Part shown: one piece after another, positions 24,008-30,536 of the stretch
Position numbering within the stretch: position 1 is the first letter of the stretch
Layout: each line of letters starts with the position of its first letter
Source: Streptomyces gardneri
GTDB lineage: Bacteria; Actinomycetota; Actinomycetes; Streptomycetales; Streptomycetaceae
Assembly (NCBI RefSeq): GCF_006539185.1
Contig: NZ_BJMN01000026.1
Coordinates: forward strand, 62,001 to 126,000
Length of the DNA stretch: 64,000 nucleotides
Direction: 5' to 3'
Notes under the pieces: generated by a model
The model's input: only the letters and a program-made list of their open reading frames with translations
Database searches by the model: none
What the model was told of the DNA's origin: nothing
Translations under genes and position numbers: made by a program

Positions 24008-25281
24008 GCGGTCACCGTAGGGTGCGGGGCCGCCGGGGTGCCGGTGGGCGCGGTGTAGTCCTCGATCGGGACCGCGTTGGCCGCGGCCTGGATCCCGTCG
24101 CGGATCTTCTTCGCGATGAGGTTCTTCCAGGGGGTCTTCGGCAGGGTCCGCACCATGAACATGCGCAGGGCGATCTTCCACTTCGAGTCGACGGTCATCT
24201 CCTTGACGAAGCCCTCGGCCATCTTCTGGTTCTGCTCGACGCCCGGCCGCATCCGCTCCTCGTAGCGGGCGAAGGCCACCGTGTGGTCGCCGCCCGCCCT
24301 GGCCAGCTCGCCCGCCAGGACGTACGCGCCGGTGAGGGCGAGGCCGGTGCCCTGGCCGGAGGCGGGGGAGGAGCAGTGGGCGGCGTCGCCGAGGAGGACG
24401 ACGCGCCCCCGGGACCAGCGGTCCATCTCGACGAGTGACATGGAGTCGAGGTAGAAGTCGTCGGCGTCGGCCGCGTGCTCCAGGAGGCGGGGGACCTCCC
24501 AGCCGTCGCCCGCGAAGGTGTCGGCGAGCAGCCGCTTCTGGTCGGCGACGTCCCGGAGGTCGTAGGGGACGTCCTCGGGCGCGGAGAAGATGAAGAGGTT
24601 CTTGGCGTCCGTCTCGCCGGAGGAGCTGTAGACGCAGAGCAGCTTCTTCGGGATGGCGTGGTACGTCTCCCAGCGGTCCAGGCCCAGGTGGTTGGGGGCC
24701 GTGAAGATGGAGATGTACGCGCCGAGGTGGCGCTTGAACCGCTCTTCCGGGCCGAAGGCGAGCTTCCGGGTGTTCGAGTGGAGTCCGTCTGCGCCGACGA
24801 CGAGGTCGAAGCGGCGGACGGTGCCGCTGTCGAAGGTGACGGTCACTCCGTCGGCGTCCTCGGCGAGGGCGGCGATCGAGTCGTCGAAGAGGTACTCGAC
24901 GTTGTCCCGGGTGCGCTCGTACAGGATGCGGGCGAGGTCGCCGCGCATGAGCTCGTCGTCCTCCTCGACGCGTCCGCCGAAGATGTCGGCGGGCAGCTCG
25001 CCGATGGTCCGGCCGGCGTCGTCGACGTACGAACCGCCGCGCATGTCGGTGGACTTGGCGCGGATCTCGTCGAGGATCCCCATCCGCCGGCAGACCTCGA
25101 TCGCGGTGCCGCGGATGTCGACCTTGTAGCCGCCGGTGCGGAGCTCGGGGGCGCGCTCGACGACGGTGGGGGTGAAGCCGTAGCGGTGCAGCTGGAGGGC
25201 GAGGGCGGGGCCGGCGACCGAGGCTCCGGAGATGAGGACGGTCTTGGCGGGCTTCGCGGCGGTGTTCGCGGTGCTGTTCAT
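24004..25281 (-). CDS. FAD-dependent monooxygenase (aromatic hydroxylase/TetX-like family)
   Basis: 425 residues. N-terminal FAD Rossmann motif VLISGASVAGPALALQL, then a DG motif in DLVVGADGLHSNTRK and the second FAD motif VVLLGDAAHCSSPASGQGTG. These three define group A flavoprotein hydroxylases, which insert oxygen into aromatic or polyketide rings with NAD(P)H. An ATG at 25281 preceded by AAGGAG is secure. A good promoter (25334-25362) lies upstream. It is coupled to the PNPOx-like gene. The substrate is unknown; related enzymes either tailor or inactivate antibiotics, so detoxification or secondary metabolism are both possible. Confidence 0.85.
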   Translation of the reverse strand: MNSTANTAAKPAKTVLISGASVAGPALALQLHRYGFTPTVVERAPELRTGGYKVDIRGTAIEVCRRMGILDEIRAKSTDMRGGSYVDDAGRTIGELPADIFGGRVEEDDELMRGDLARILYERTRDNVEYLFDDSIAALAEDADGVTVTFDSGTVRRFDLVVGADGLHSNTRKLAFGPEERFKRHLGAYISIFTAPNHLGLDRWETYHAIPKKLLCVYSSSGETDAKNLFIFSAPEDVPYDLRDVADQKRLLADTFAGDGWEVPRLLEHAADADDFYLDSMSLVEMDRWSRGRVVLLGDAAHCSSPASGQGTGLALTGAYVLAGELARAGGDHTVAFARYEERMRPGVEQNQKMAEGFVKEMTVDSKWKIALRMFMVRTLPKTPWKNLIAKKIRDGIQAAANAVPIEDYTAPTGTPAAPHPTVTA

Positions 25282-25333
25282 GGCAGGACTCCTTGTCGGG
25301 TGTCTGCGGGCCGTTCCCCTGCCCGCAGACATG

Positions 25334-25362
25334 ACTATACGGATGTCCTACACGACTGTCTA
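25334..25362 (-). promoter_or_regulatory. Promoter of the monooxygenase operon
   Basis: On the minus strand TAGACA (25362-25357), a 17-bp spacer and TATAGT (25339-25334) make a strong sigma-70-like promoter 53 bp before the ATG. CTATAC and GTATAG (25335-25340, 25371-25376) flank it as an inverted repeat and could bind a repressor. Confidence 0.6.
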
Positions 25363-25413
25363 TGACGCTTGTATAGATTCTTGGACGGCCGGGCCGAGGC
25401 CGCGACTGCCGGG

Positions 25414-26577
25414 TCAGTCGCGCCCCAGCACCACCGTCCCCGAGGAGCAGAACCAGCCCCCCGTCCCCGAGGCCACCGCCAGCCGCGGCAGCGAGCCGTC
25501 CGGCCGCCGCACCTGGAGTCCGGGCGCCTCGCCGCGCAACTGCCGTACCGCCTCCACCAGCAGGAACAGCCCGCGCATCCCGGGGTGGCAGGCCGAGAGC
25601 CCGCCACCGTCCGTGTTCACCGGCAGCCGGCCCTTCTCCCCGAAGAACGCGCCGCCCTCGCCCTTCGCGCAGAAGCCCAGGTCCTCCAGCGTCACCAGCG
25701 TCATATAGGTGAAGGCGTCGTAGATCTCGGCGAGATCGACATCGGCCGGGCGCACCCCCGCCCGCTCGAAGGCGAGCCGGCCGCTGACCGCCGCCGGGGA
25801 GACGGTGAAGTCCTCCCACTCCGACATCGTGGTGTGCGAGACGTGCTCGCCCGTGCCGAGGACCCAGACGGGGGACGTCCGGCAGTCCTTCACGTACTCC
25901 TCGGCGACGAGCAGCGCCGCGCAGCCGCCGTCGCTGCGCAGGCAGCAGTGCAGCTTGGTGAACGGGTCCGCGATCATCGGGCCGTCCAGGACGTCGTCGA
26001 CGGTGATCGGGTCCCGGAACATCGCCTCGGGGTTGAGCGCCGCGTTCGCCCGCGCCTCCACCGCGACCTCGGCGAGCTGCTCCAGGGTCGTCCCGTACTC
26101 GTGCATGTGGCGGCGGGCGGCCATCGCGTACTTGGCGATCAGCGTGTGTCCGTACGGGACCTCGAACTGCAGCGGGCCGCGCGAGCCGAAGGAGAGGTTC
26201 GCGGTGCGGCGCCGGGCCCGGATGTCGGCGCGCGCGGTGGAGCCGTACACGAGCAGCACCGCGTTCGCGTGGCCGGCGGCGATGGCGTCGGCGGCATGCG
26301 CGGCCATGACCTCCCAGGTGGCGCCGCCGACGGCGGTCGAGTCCACCCAGCGGGGGCGGAGGCCCAGGTACTCGGCGACCTCGACCGGGGCGAGCGTGCC
26401 GAGCCCCGTCGAGGCGAGGCCGTCGATCAGCGAGCGGTCGAGGCCGCTGTCCGCGAGGGCGCGCCGGGCGGCCTGGGCGTGGAGTGCGTACGGAGTGGCC
26501 TCGTCGACGCGTCCGCAGTCGGAGAGGGAGACGCCGACGACGGCGACGCGGCGGGGGCTGCGTGGAGTGGCGACCAT
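25414..26577 (-). CDS. SCP2-type thiolase/lipid-transfer protein without the usual nucleophilic Cys
   Basis: 387 residues of the thiolase superfamily, SCP-x/Ltp branch. Recognised by ALADSGLDRSLIDGL, the DSTAVGGATWEVM region where classical thiolases have the acyl-accepting Cys (here Thr87/Trp88), PVSP-like VSPAAVSGRLAFERAGV, AEIYDAFTYMTLVTLEDLGF and PVNTDGGGLSACHPG. In Ltp-type enzymes acting with a DUF35 partner the reaction is a retro-aldol or retro-Claisen cleavage of a CoA thioester. A DUF35 gene is not adjacent here; the one at 35133 could serve. Two TCTGACG boxes lie in the divergent promoter, the nearer one starting 4 bp ahead of the ATG. Confidence 0.82.
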   Translation of the reverse strand: MVATPRSPRRVAVVGVSLSDCGRVDEATPYALHAQAARRALADSGLDRSLIDGLASTGLGTLAPVEVAEYLGLRPRWVDSTAVGGATWEVMAAHAADAIAAGHANAVLLVYGSTARADIRARRRTANLSFGSRGPLQFEVPYGHTLIAKYAMAARRHMHEYGTTLEQLAEVAVEARANAALNPEAMFRDPITVDDVLDGPMIADPFTKLHCCLRSDGGCAALLVAEEYVKDCRTSPVWVLGTGEHVSHTTMSEWEDFTVSPAAVSGRLAFERAGVRPADVDLAEIYDAFTYMTLVTLEDLGFCAKGEGGAFFGEKGRLPVNTDGGGLSACHPGMRGLFLLVEAVRQLRGEAPGLQVRRPDGSLPRLAVASGTGGWFCSSGTVVLGRD

Positions 26578-26580
26578 GAA

Positions 26581-26597
26581 TCTGACGGTACATCAGA
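26581..26597. promoter_or_regulatory. TCTGACG box A1
   Basis: TCTGACG-GTA-CATCAGA, 13 of 14 arm positions match the window consensus. On the minus strand it contains a TACCGT -10-like hexamer ending 7 nt before the thiolase ATG, so binding would block that promoter. Confidence 0.75.
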
Positions 26598-26651
26598 TTT
26601 GCTGAATCGGGACCGGCGCTTCTCTGGGCAACCGGCACTGTACCGCCCTAG

Positions 26652-26668
26652 CATGACGGACCGTCAGA
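26652..26668. promoter_or_regulatory. TCTGACG box A2
   Basis: CATGACG-GAC-CGTCAGA, 12 of 14 positions, with a perfect inner 13-bp palindrome TGACGG-A-CCGTCA. It ends 15 bp before the acyl-CoA dehydrogenase ATG, just ahead of its GGAGGGAG ribosome-binding site. Confidence 0.75.
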
Positions 26669-26683
26669 TACGGAGGGAGCTCC

Positions 26684-28033
26684 ATGGACGCCGCCGATAC
26701 AGCAGCCGACGCCGCCACAGCGGCAGACGCCGACCCCGAAGCCTTCGCACCCGAAGCCGCGCTCGCGCTCACCGAGGAGCAGCGGAAGATCCGCCGCACC
26801 CTGCGGGACGTGCTCGCCGAACGGACCGGACCGGAGGAGAACCACGCCGCCACCGCCACCCCCGAGGGGTACGACCCCGAGCTCTGGGCCCGGCTGTCCG
26901 GCACCCTCGGCCTCGCCGGACTCGCCCTCCCCGCGGAGTACGGAGGCGGCGGCCACGGACCCGCCGCACTCGCCCTCGCCTGCGAGGAGACCGGCCGCAC
27001 CCTCGCACCCTCCCCGCTCCTCGCCACCGCCGTGCTCGCCGCCCCGCTGATCGCGGCCCTCGGCACCCCCGCCCAGCGCGCCGAACTCCTCCCGCGCGTC
27101 ATCGACGGGAGCCTGACCTGCGCCCTCGCCGTCCCGGGCGGCTCCCTCGCGCTAGCCCTCGGCCTGACCGGCGACAACACGGCGGAGGACTGGTCGGGCG
27201 GCGGCCGCGCCGGCGGGATCCAGGCGCGCGCCGTGGCCGACGGCGGGAGCGGGGGCAGGGACGAGGGCCCCGCCGGGAGCACGGCCGGGAGCGGGGGCAG
27301 GGACGAGAGCAAGGCCGGGAGCGGGGGAAGGGGCTGGCGGCTGTACGGCGAGGCCGCCCAGGTCCTCGACGGGCACAGCGCGGACCTGCTCATCGTCGCC
27401 GCCCACACCGGCGGCTTCGCCCGGAGCCGCACGCTGCTCTTCCTCGTGAGAGGGCGGGACGGCGGGATCCCCGGGCTCGTACGGACCCGGGGCGCCGCCC
27501 TCGACCTCACCCGCCCCCACGCCACCCTCGAACTCCGGGACGCCGAGGCCGAACTCCTCGGCGAGGAACCGGCCGACGTCCTCGGCGCGCTCGCCGCCAC
27601 CGGCCGCACCGCCGCCGTGATGCTCGCCGCCGAGGCCGTCGGCGCGGCCGGCGCGGCGCTCGACCGGGCCATCGCCGGCCTCGGCCCGGGCGCCCGCCCC
27701 GGCCGGCCCGCCGGCTCCCTCCAGGCGGCCAGGAGCACCCTCGCCGACCTCTACGTCCGGGTCGAGGCCGCCCGCTCCCTGACGTACTGCGCGGCCCGGG
27801 AGCCCGGACCCGGACCCGAGGGCGGGCCGCTCGCGCTCGCCCAGGCCCTGGAGGCGCTGAGCGCCACGGCGGGCGAAAGCGTCCGGCTCCACGGCGGCGG
27901 CACCACCGGGGAGCGGGAGGCACGGCACTTCTACCGGCGGGCCGCCTCCGACGAACTGCTCTTCGGCCCCGCCCGGCGGCTGCGCGCCCGGGCGGCGGAG
28001 CGGACCGGACTCTTCGGAGAGGTGGCGGCGTAG
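26684..28033 (+). CDS. Acyl-CoA dehydrogenase-like protein with a Gly-rich insertion
   Basis: 449 residues. N-terminal helical domain (ALTEEQRKIRRTLRDVLAE; GLAGLALPAEYGGGGHG), a middle beta domain, and a C-terminal helical domain (AGSLQAARSTLADLYVRVEA; VRLHGGGTTGEREARHFYRR; ASDELLFGPARR). The usual catalytic Glu was not identified in the C-terminal half, as happens in subunits of heteromeric actinobacterial ACADs, but no partner gene lies in the window. Residues ~175-220 (bases 27196-27340) are an Ala/Gly/Ser/Arg insertion with repeated GSGGRDE units inside the beta domain. It probably desaturates, or helps desaturate, an acyl-CoA in the TCTGACG-box pathway. Confidence 0.75.
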   Translation: MDAADTAADAATAADADPEAFAPEAALALTEEQRKIRRTLRDVLAERTGPEENHAATATPEGYDPELWARLSGTLGLAGLALPAEYGGGGHGPAALALACEETGRTLAPSPLLATAVLAAPLIAALGTPAQRAELLPRVIDGSLTCALAVPGGSLALALGLTGDNTAEDWSGGGRAGGIQARAVADGGSGGRDEGPAGSTAGSGGRDESKAGSGGRGWRLYGEAAQVLDGHSADLLIVAAHTGGFARSRTLLFLVRGRDGGIPGLVRTRGAALDLTRPHATLELRDAEAELLGEEPADVLGALAATGRTAAVMLAAEAVGAAGAALDRAIAGLGPGARPGRPAGSLQAARSTLADLYVRVEAARSLTYCAAREPGPGPEGGPLALAQALEALSATAGESVRLHGGGTTGEREARHFYRRAASDELLFGPARRLRARAAERTGLFGEVAA

Positions 28034-28504
28034 ATGCCCGTCGGCGTGAGACTGATGCAGAAGGTGTCCTCGACCCGGACGTTCGCCCGGATCGCCCCGC
28101 ACGTCATCCCGGCGATGGACAAGGCCGTGCACCGGCTGACCGGGGGAAAGGTGCTGCTCAGCGCCCGGATGCTGCCGGGGGTGATCCTCACCGCGCGGGG
28201 TGCGAGGAGCGGGCTGCCGCGGGTGACGCCGCTCGCCTGCATGCCGGAGCCGGACGGCGGCTGGCTGCTCATCGGCTCCAACTTCGGCCGCCCGGGTCAC
28301 CCCGCCTGGACGGCGAACCTCCTCGCCCACCCGGACGTCGAGGTCAACTGGCGGGGCGAGTCCATCCCCGTACGGGCGGAGCTCCTCGCGGGGGAGGAGC
28401 GGGCGGCGGCCTGGAAGGCGGCGCTGGAGTTCTGGCCGCCGTACGCCACGTACCAGCAGCGGGTGGAGCGCGAGATCAGACTCTTCCGGCTGACCCGGCG
28501 CTGA
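28034..28504 (+). CDS. Deazaflavin (F420)-dependent nitroreductase-family protein (Ddn-like)
   Basis: 156 residues starting immediately after the ACAD stop. Features of the DUF385/Ddn split-barrel family: VILTARGARSGLPRVTPLACM, WLLIGSNFGRPGHPAWTANLLAHPDVEVNWRGE and a C-terminal WPPYATYQQRVEREIRLFRL. Members bind F420H2 and reduce quinones, enones or nitro compounds. The unit with ACAD makes an F420-linked reduction part of the same catabolic pathway plausible, and fbiC at 61402 supplies the cofactor precursor. The substrate is unknown. Confidence 0.85.
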   Translation: MPVGVRLMQKVSSTRTFARIAPHVIPAMDKAVHRLTGGKVLLSARMLPGVILTARGARSGLPRVTPLACMPEPDGGWLLIGSNFGRPGHPAWTANLLAHPDVEVNWRGESIPVRAELLAGEERAAAWKAALEFWPPYATYQQRVEREIRLFRLTRR

Positions 28505-28547
28505 CCGGGCGCCGACGGGCCGGCCGGACCCCCGGCCCGGGAAACGC

Positions 28548-28604
28548 CGACGCCGACGGCGGTCTCCGCTCCGTGGGGGCGGGGCGGGACCGCCGTCGGC
28601 GTCG
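28548..28604. terminator. Bidirectional hairpin terminator
   Basis: 17-bp perfect arms (28548-28564 and 28588-28604) with a 23-nt GC-rich loop, between the convergent Ddn-like gene and the TetR gene. Confidence 0.85.
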
Positions 28605-28632
28605 ACGACAGGACGGGTGGAGGAGGGAAGGG

Positions 28633-29280
28633 CTATCTGGTCGGCTTCTTGCCGGTGATGCCCAGGTGGACCAAGAGGGCGAGGTTCGGCTTGAGTTCGG
28701 CCTGCTTGACGCCCCAGGTCTGGAAGCCCTTCTGGTGGCCGGCGACCGAGGCCAGCATCGCCACCAGGGAGCCCGCCATGGCGGCCGGGTTGACCTCCTT
28801 GTCGACCTTGCCCTTGGCCTGGAGCTCCTTCACCGCGTCCGTGAGGGAGTTGGTGACCGAGTTCAGGATCTTCATGCGGATCTTGTAGAACCTCTTGTCG
28901 CCCTCGGCGGCACCGAGGTCCACGACACGGAGGATCGCGTCGTGTTTGCGCCAGAAGTCCAGGAAGCCTTCGACGAGTTCCTCGGAGGTCTGCCAGCCGG
29001 CCTTGCCGACCCAGGAGCGGCCGGAGACCAGCTCGGTCAACCCGGCGCCCTCCTTGGCCATTTCCTCCGCGATCTCGAGAACCGCACCCTCGACGTCCGG
29101 GAAGTACTGATAGAACGTCGCGGGTGAAGTACCCGCCTTCCGGGCCACATCGATGACCTTGACGTCCCGGTAGGGCGAGGAGCTGAGCATCTCACCGAGG
29201 CAGTCGAGCAGCTTCTGCCGCGTCGCCTGACCGCGTCGTCCGGCCACGCGGCCGTCGACGGTGCGTACTTGTCCTGTCAT
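28633..29280 (-). CDS. TetR-family regulator, best local candidate for the TCTGACG-box regulon
   Basis: 215 residues. HTH: RRGQATRQKLLDCLGEMLSS, then VIDVARKAGTSPATFYQYFPD. The C-terminal ligand domain includes GFLDFWRKHDAILRVVDLGA and a long helix ending AGHQKGFQTWGVKQ. It is conserved-looking and well formed, with the ATG at 29280. It lies directly beyond the box-controlled ACAD/Ddn operon, and a degenerate copy of the same box overlaps its own start (29273-29289). That makes it the most economical regulator for the dispersed boxes, but two other TetR genes in the window (1392, 20658) cannot be excluded. Confidence 0.85.
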   Translation of the reverse strand: MTGQVRTVDGRVAGRRGQATRQKLLDCLGEMLSSSPYRDVKVIDVARKAGTSPATFYQYFPDVEGAVLEIAEEMAKEGAGLTELVSGRSWVGKAGWQTSEELVEGFLDFWRKHDAILRVVDLGAAEGDKRFYKIRMKILNSVTNSLTDAVKELQAKGKVDKEVNPAAMAGSLVAMLASVAGHQKGFQTWGVKQAELKPNLALLVHLGITGKKPTR

Positions 29281-29289
29281 GCCGTCAGC
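29273..29289. promoter_or_regulatory. Degenerate TCTGACG-like box at the TetR start
   Basis: CCTGTCA-TGC-CGTCAGC matches 10 of 14 consensus positions, with one good half-site (CGTCAG). It covers the TetR start codon and could mediate weak autoregulation. Such a partial match may also be chance. Confidence 0.3.
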
Positions 29290-29498
29290 TTACCGAGGGG
29301 GGATCGGCGCGCGATTCGGCCGACTGCAAATGGGGTGCGGCCCTGTTCCGGGGGCGTTCCACGAGGTCGGCGCGGTGCGCCGGCGGGGGCCCGCGGTCCG
29401 GGGTGGAGGGGCGGGTTCAAGCCACGGCGGCGGACGGGTCGCCGCGTTCGCCGGATCGGCCGGTGGAGGCCCTTGCCCGGATTGGCTTATGAACAGCC

Positions 29499-29520
29499 TG
29501 TGGACAACTTCGGTGGACAA
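29499..29520. other. Two DnaA-box-like sequences in a 333-bp non-coding gap
   Basis: The gap 29281-29613 between the TetR and VOC genes has no ORF with good codon use. It contains TGTGGACAA (29499-29507), an exact reverse complement of the Streptomyces DnaA box TTGTCCACA, and GGTGGACAA (29512-29520, one mismatch), 13 bp apart and in the same orientation. Near 29546 a TATAAATCGCCTTTATG stretch may carry the VOC promoter. There is no dnaA/dnaN context, so this is not oriC. Confidence 0.45.
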
Positions 29521-29613
29521 CTCAAGCGCCCCAAGGGTTCCCGGGGTATAAATCGCCTTTATGTTCGCATGTCAGGGCGTGCGGGAGGCCCCTCACCGTC
29601 CTAGCGTGGAGCC

Positions 29614-30399
29614 ATGGCCGTACGCACTGAGGGCACCCCCTGCTGGGTGGACGCGCAGCTTCCCGATCTCGAAGCGGGCAAGCGCTTCTACGGCGAGCTC
29701 TTCGGCTGGACCTTCGACGCCGACCGCGACGAGGCCCTCCTCGACGGTCGCCGGGTCGCCGGGCTCCTCCCCAAGCGGGACGGCCGCATGCCCACCACCT
29801 GGACCGTCTACCTCGCCACCGAGAACGCGGGCACCCTCGCCCAGCGGATCAAGGACGCCGGCGGGCAGATGGTCATGGAGCCCTACCCGGTCGGCCCGTT
29901 CGGCGTCCTCGCGCTCGCGGCCGACCCCGGCGGCGCCGTCTTCGGTCTCCGCCAGGCCGGCGACGACGACGGCTTCGAGAAGACGAACGAGCCGGGCGCC
30001 TTCTGCTGGATGGAGGTGTACACACGCCGGCCGGACGCCGTCGACACCTTCTACGCCACCGTCTTCGGCTACCTCGGCCGCCAGGCCGACCCCGGCGACG
30101 AGGGCCGGGACCCCGGCTTCGACTACCGCGTCTGGTCGCCCCCCGGCTCCCGGCCCGGCGACGACAGCGCCTTCGGAGGGCGCGCGGTCATCTCCGACGA
30201 CTTCCCCGTCGAGATGCCCGGCCACGTCCTCGTCTACTTCGTCGTCGTCGACTGCGACGAGGCCTGCGAGACCACCGTCCGGCTCGGCGGCCGGGTCGCC
30301 ACCCCGCCCTTCGACACCCCGCACGGCCGCATCGCCGTCCTCCACGACAACCAGGGCGCCCGCTTCGCCGTCCTCTCGGAGCCGTCCGCCACACCGTGA
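29614..30399 (+). CDS. Two-domain VOC (glyoxalase/bleomycin-resistance fold) protein
   Basis: 261 residues made of two VOC modules. Module 1 begins CWVDAQLPDLEAGKRFYGEL and module 2 FCWMEVYTRRPDAVDTFYAT; each closes with a DPGGAVFGL- or DNQGARFAV-type strand. The repeated fold makes an internal pseudodimer. Members include dioxygenases, isomerases and drug-binding proteins. The metal-ligand His/Glu set of glyoxalase I is not fully visible, so catalytic function is uncertain. The gene stands alone between the TetR gap and the kinase. Confidence 0.82.
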   Translation: MAVRTEGTPCWVDAQLPDLEAGKRFYGELFGWTFDADRDEALLDGRRVAGLLPKRDGRMPTTWTVYLATENAGTLAQRIKDAGGQMVMEPYPVGPFGVLALAADPGGAVFGLRQAGDDDGFEKTNEPGAFCWMEVYTRRPDAVDTFYATVFGYLGRQADPGDEGRDPGFDYRVWSPPGSRPGDDSAFGGRAVISDDFPVEMPGHVLVYFVVVDCDEACETTVRLGGRVATPPFDTPHGRIAVLHDNQGARFAVLSEPSATP

Positions 30400-30536
30400 G
30401 GCATCCGCTCCGGATGGCTCCGATATGAGGTGTGACACCCCGATCCGCCCCCGGGTTCGCAACCAGGCCCTCGGACAGGAAGAATCAGGGCCACGGGGCC
30501 GTACCCTCATGGCCCGTACGGGGAGGTGGCAGGCAA

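Noticed and set aside
27196..27340. Frameshift or assembly error inside the acyl-CoA dehydrogenase
   Set aside because: The frame stays open through the Gly/Arg repeat and the ACAD C-terminal domain resumes in the same frame, so it is an in-frame insertion.
29499..29520. Replication origin
   Set aside because: Only two DnaA-like boxes and no dnaA, dnaN or box cluster, as oriC would need.
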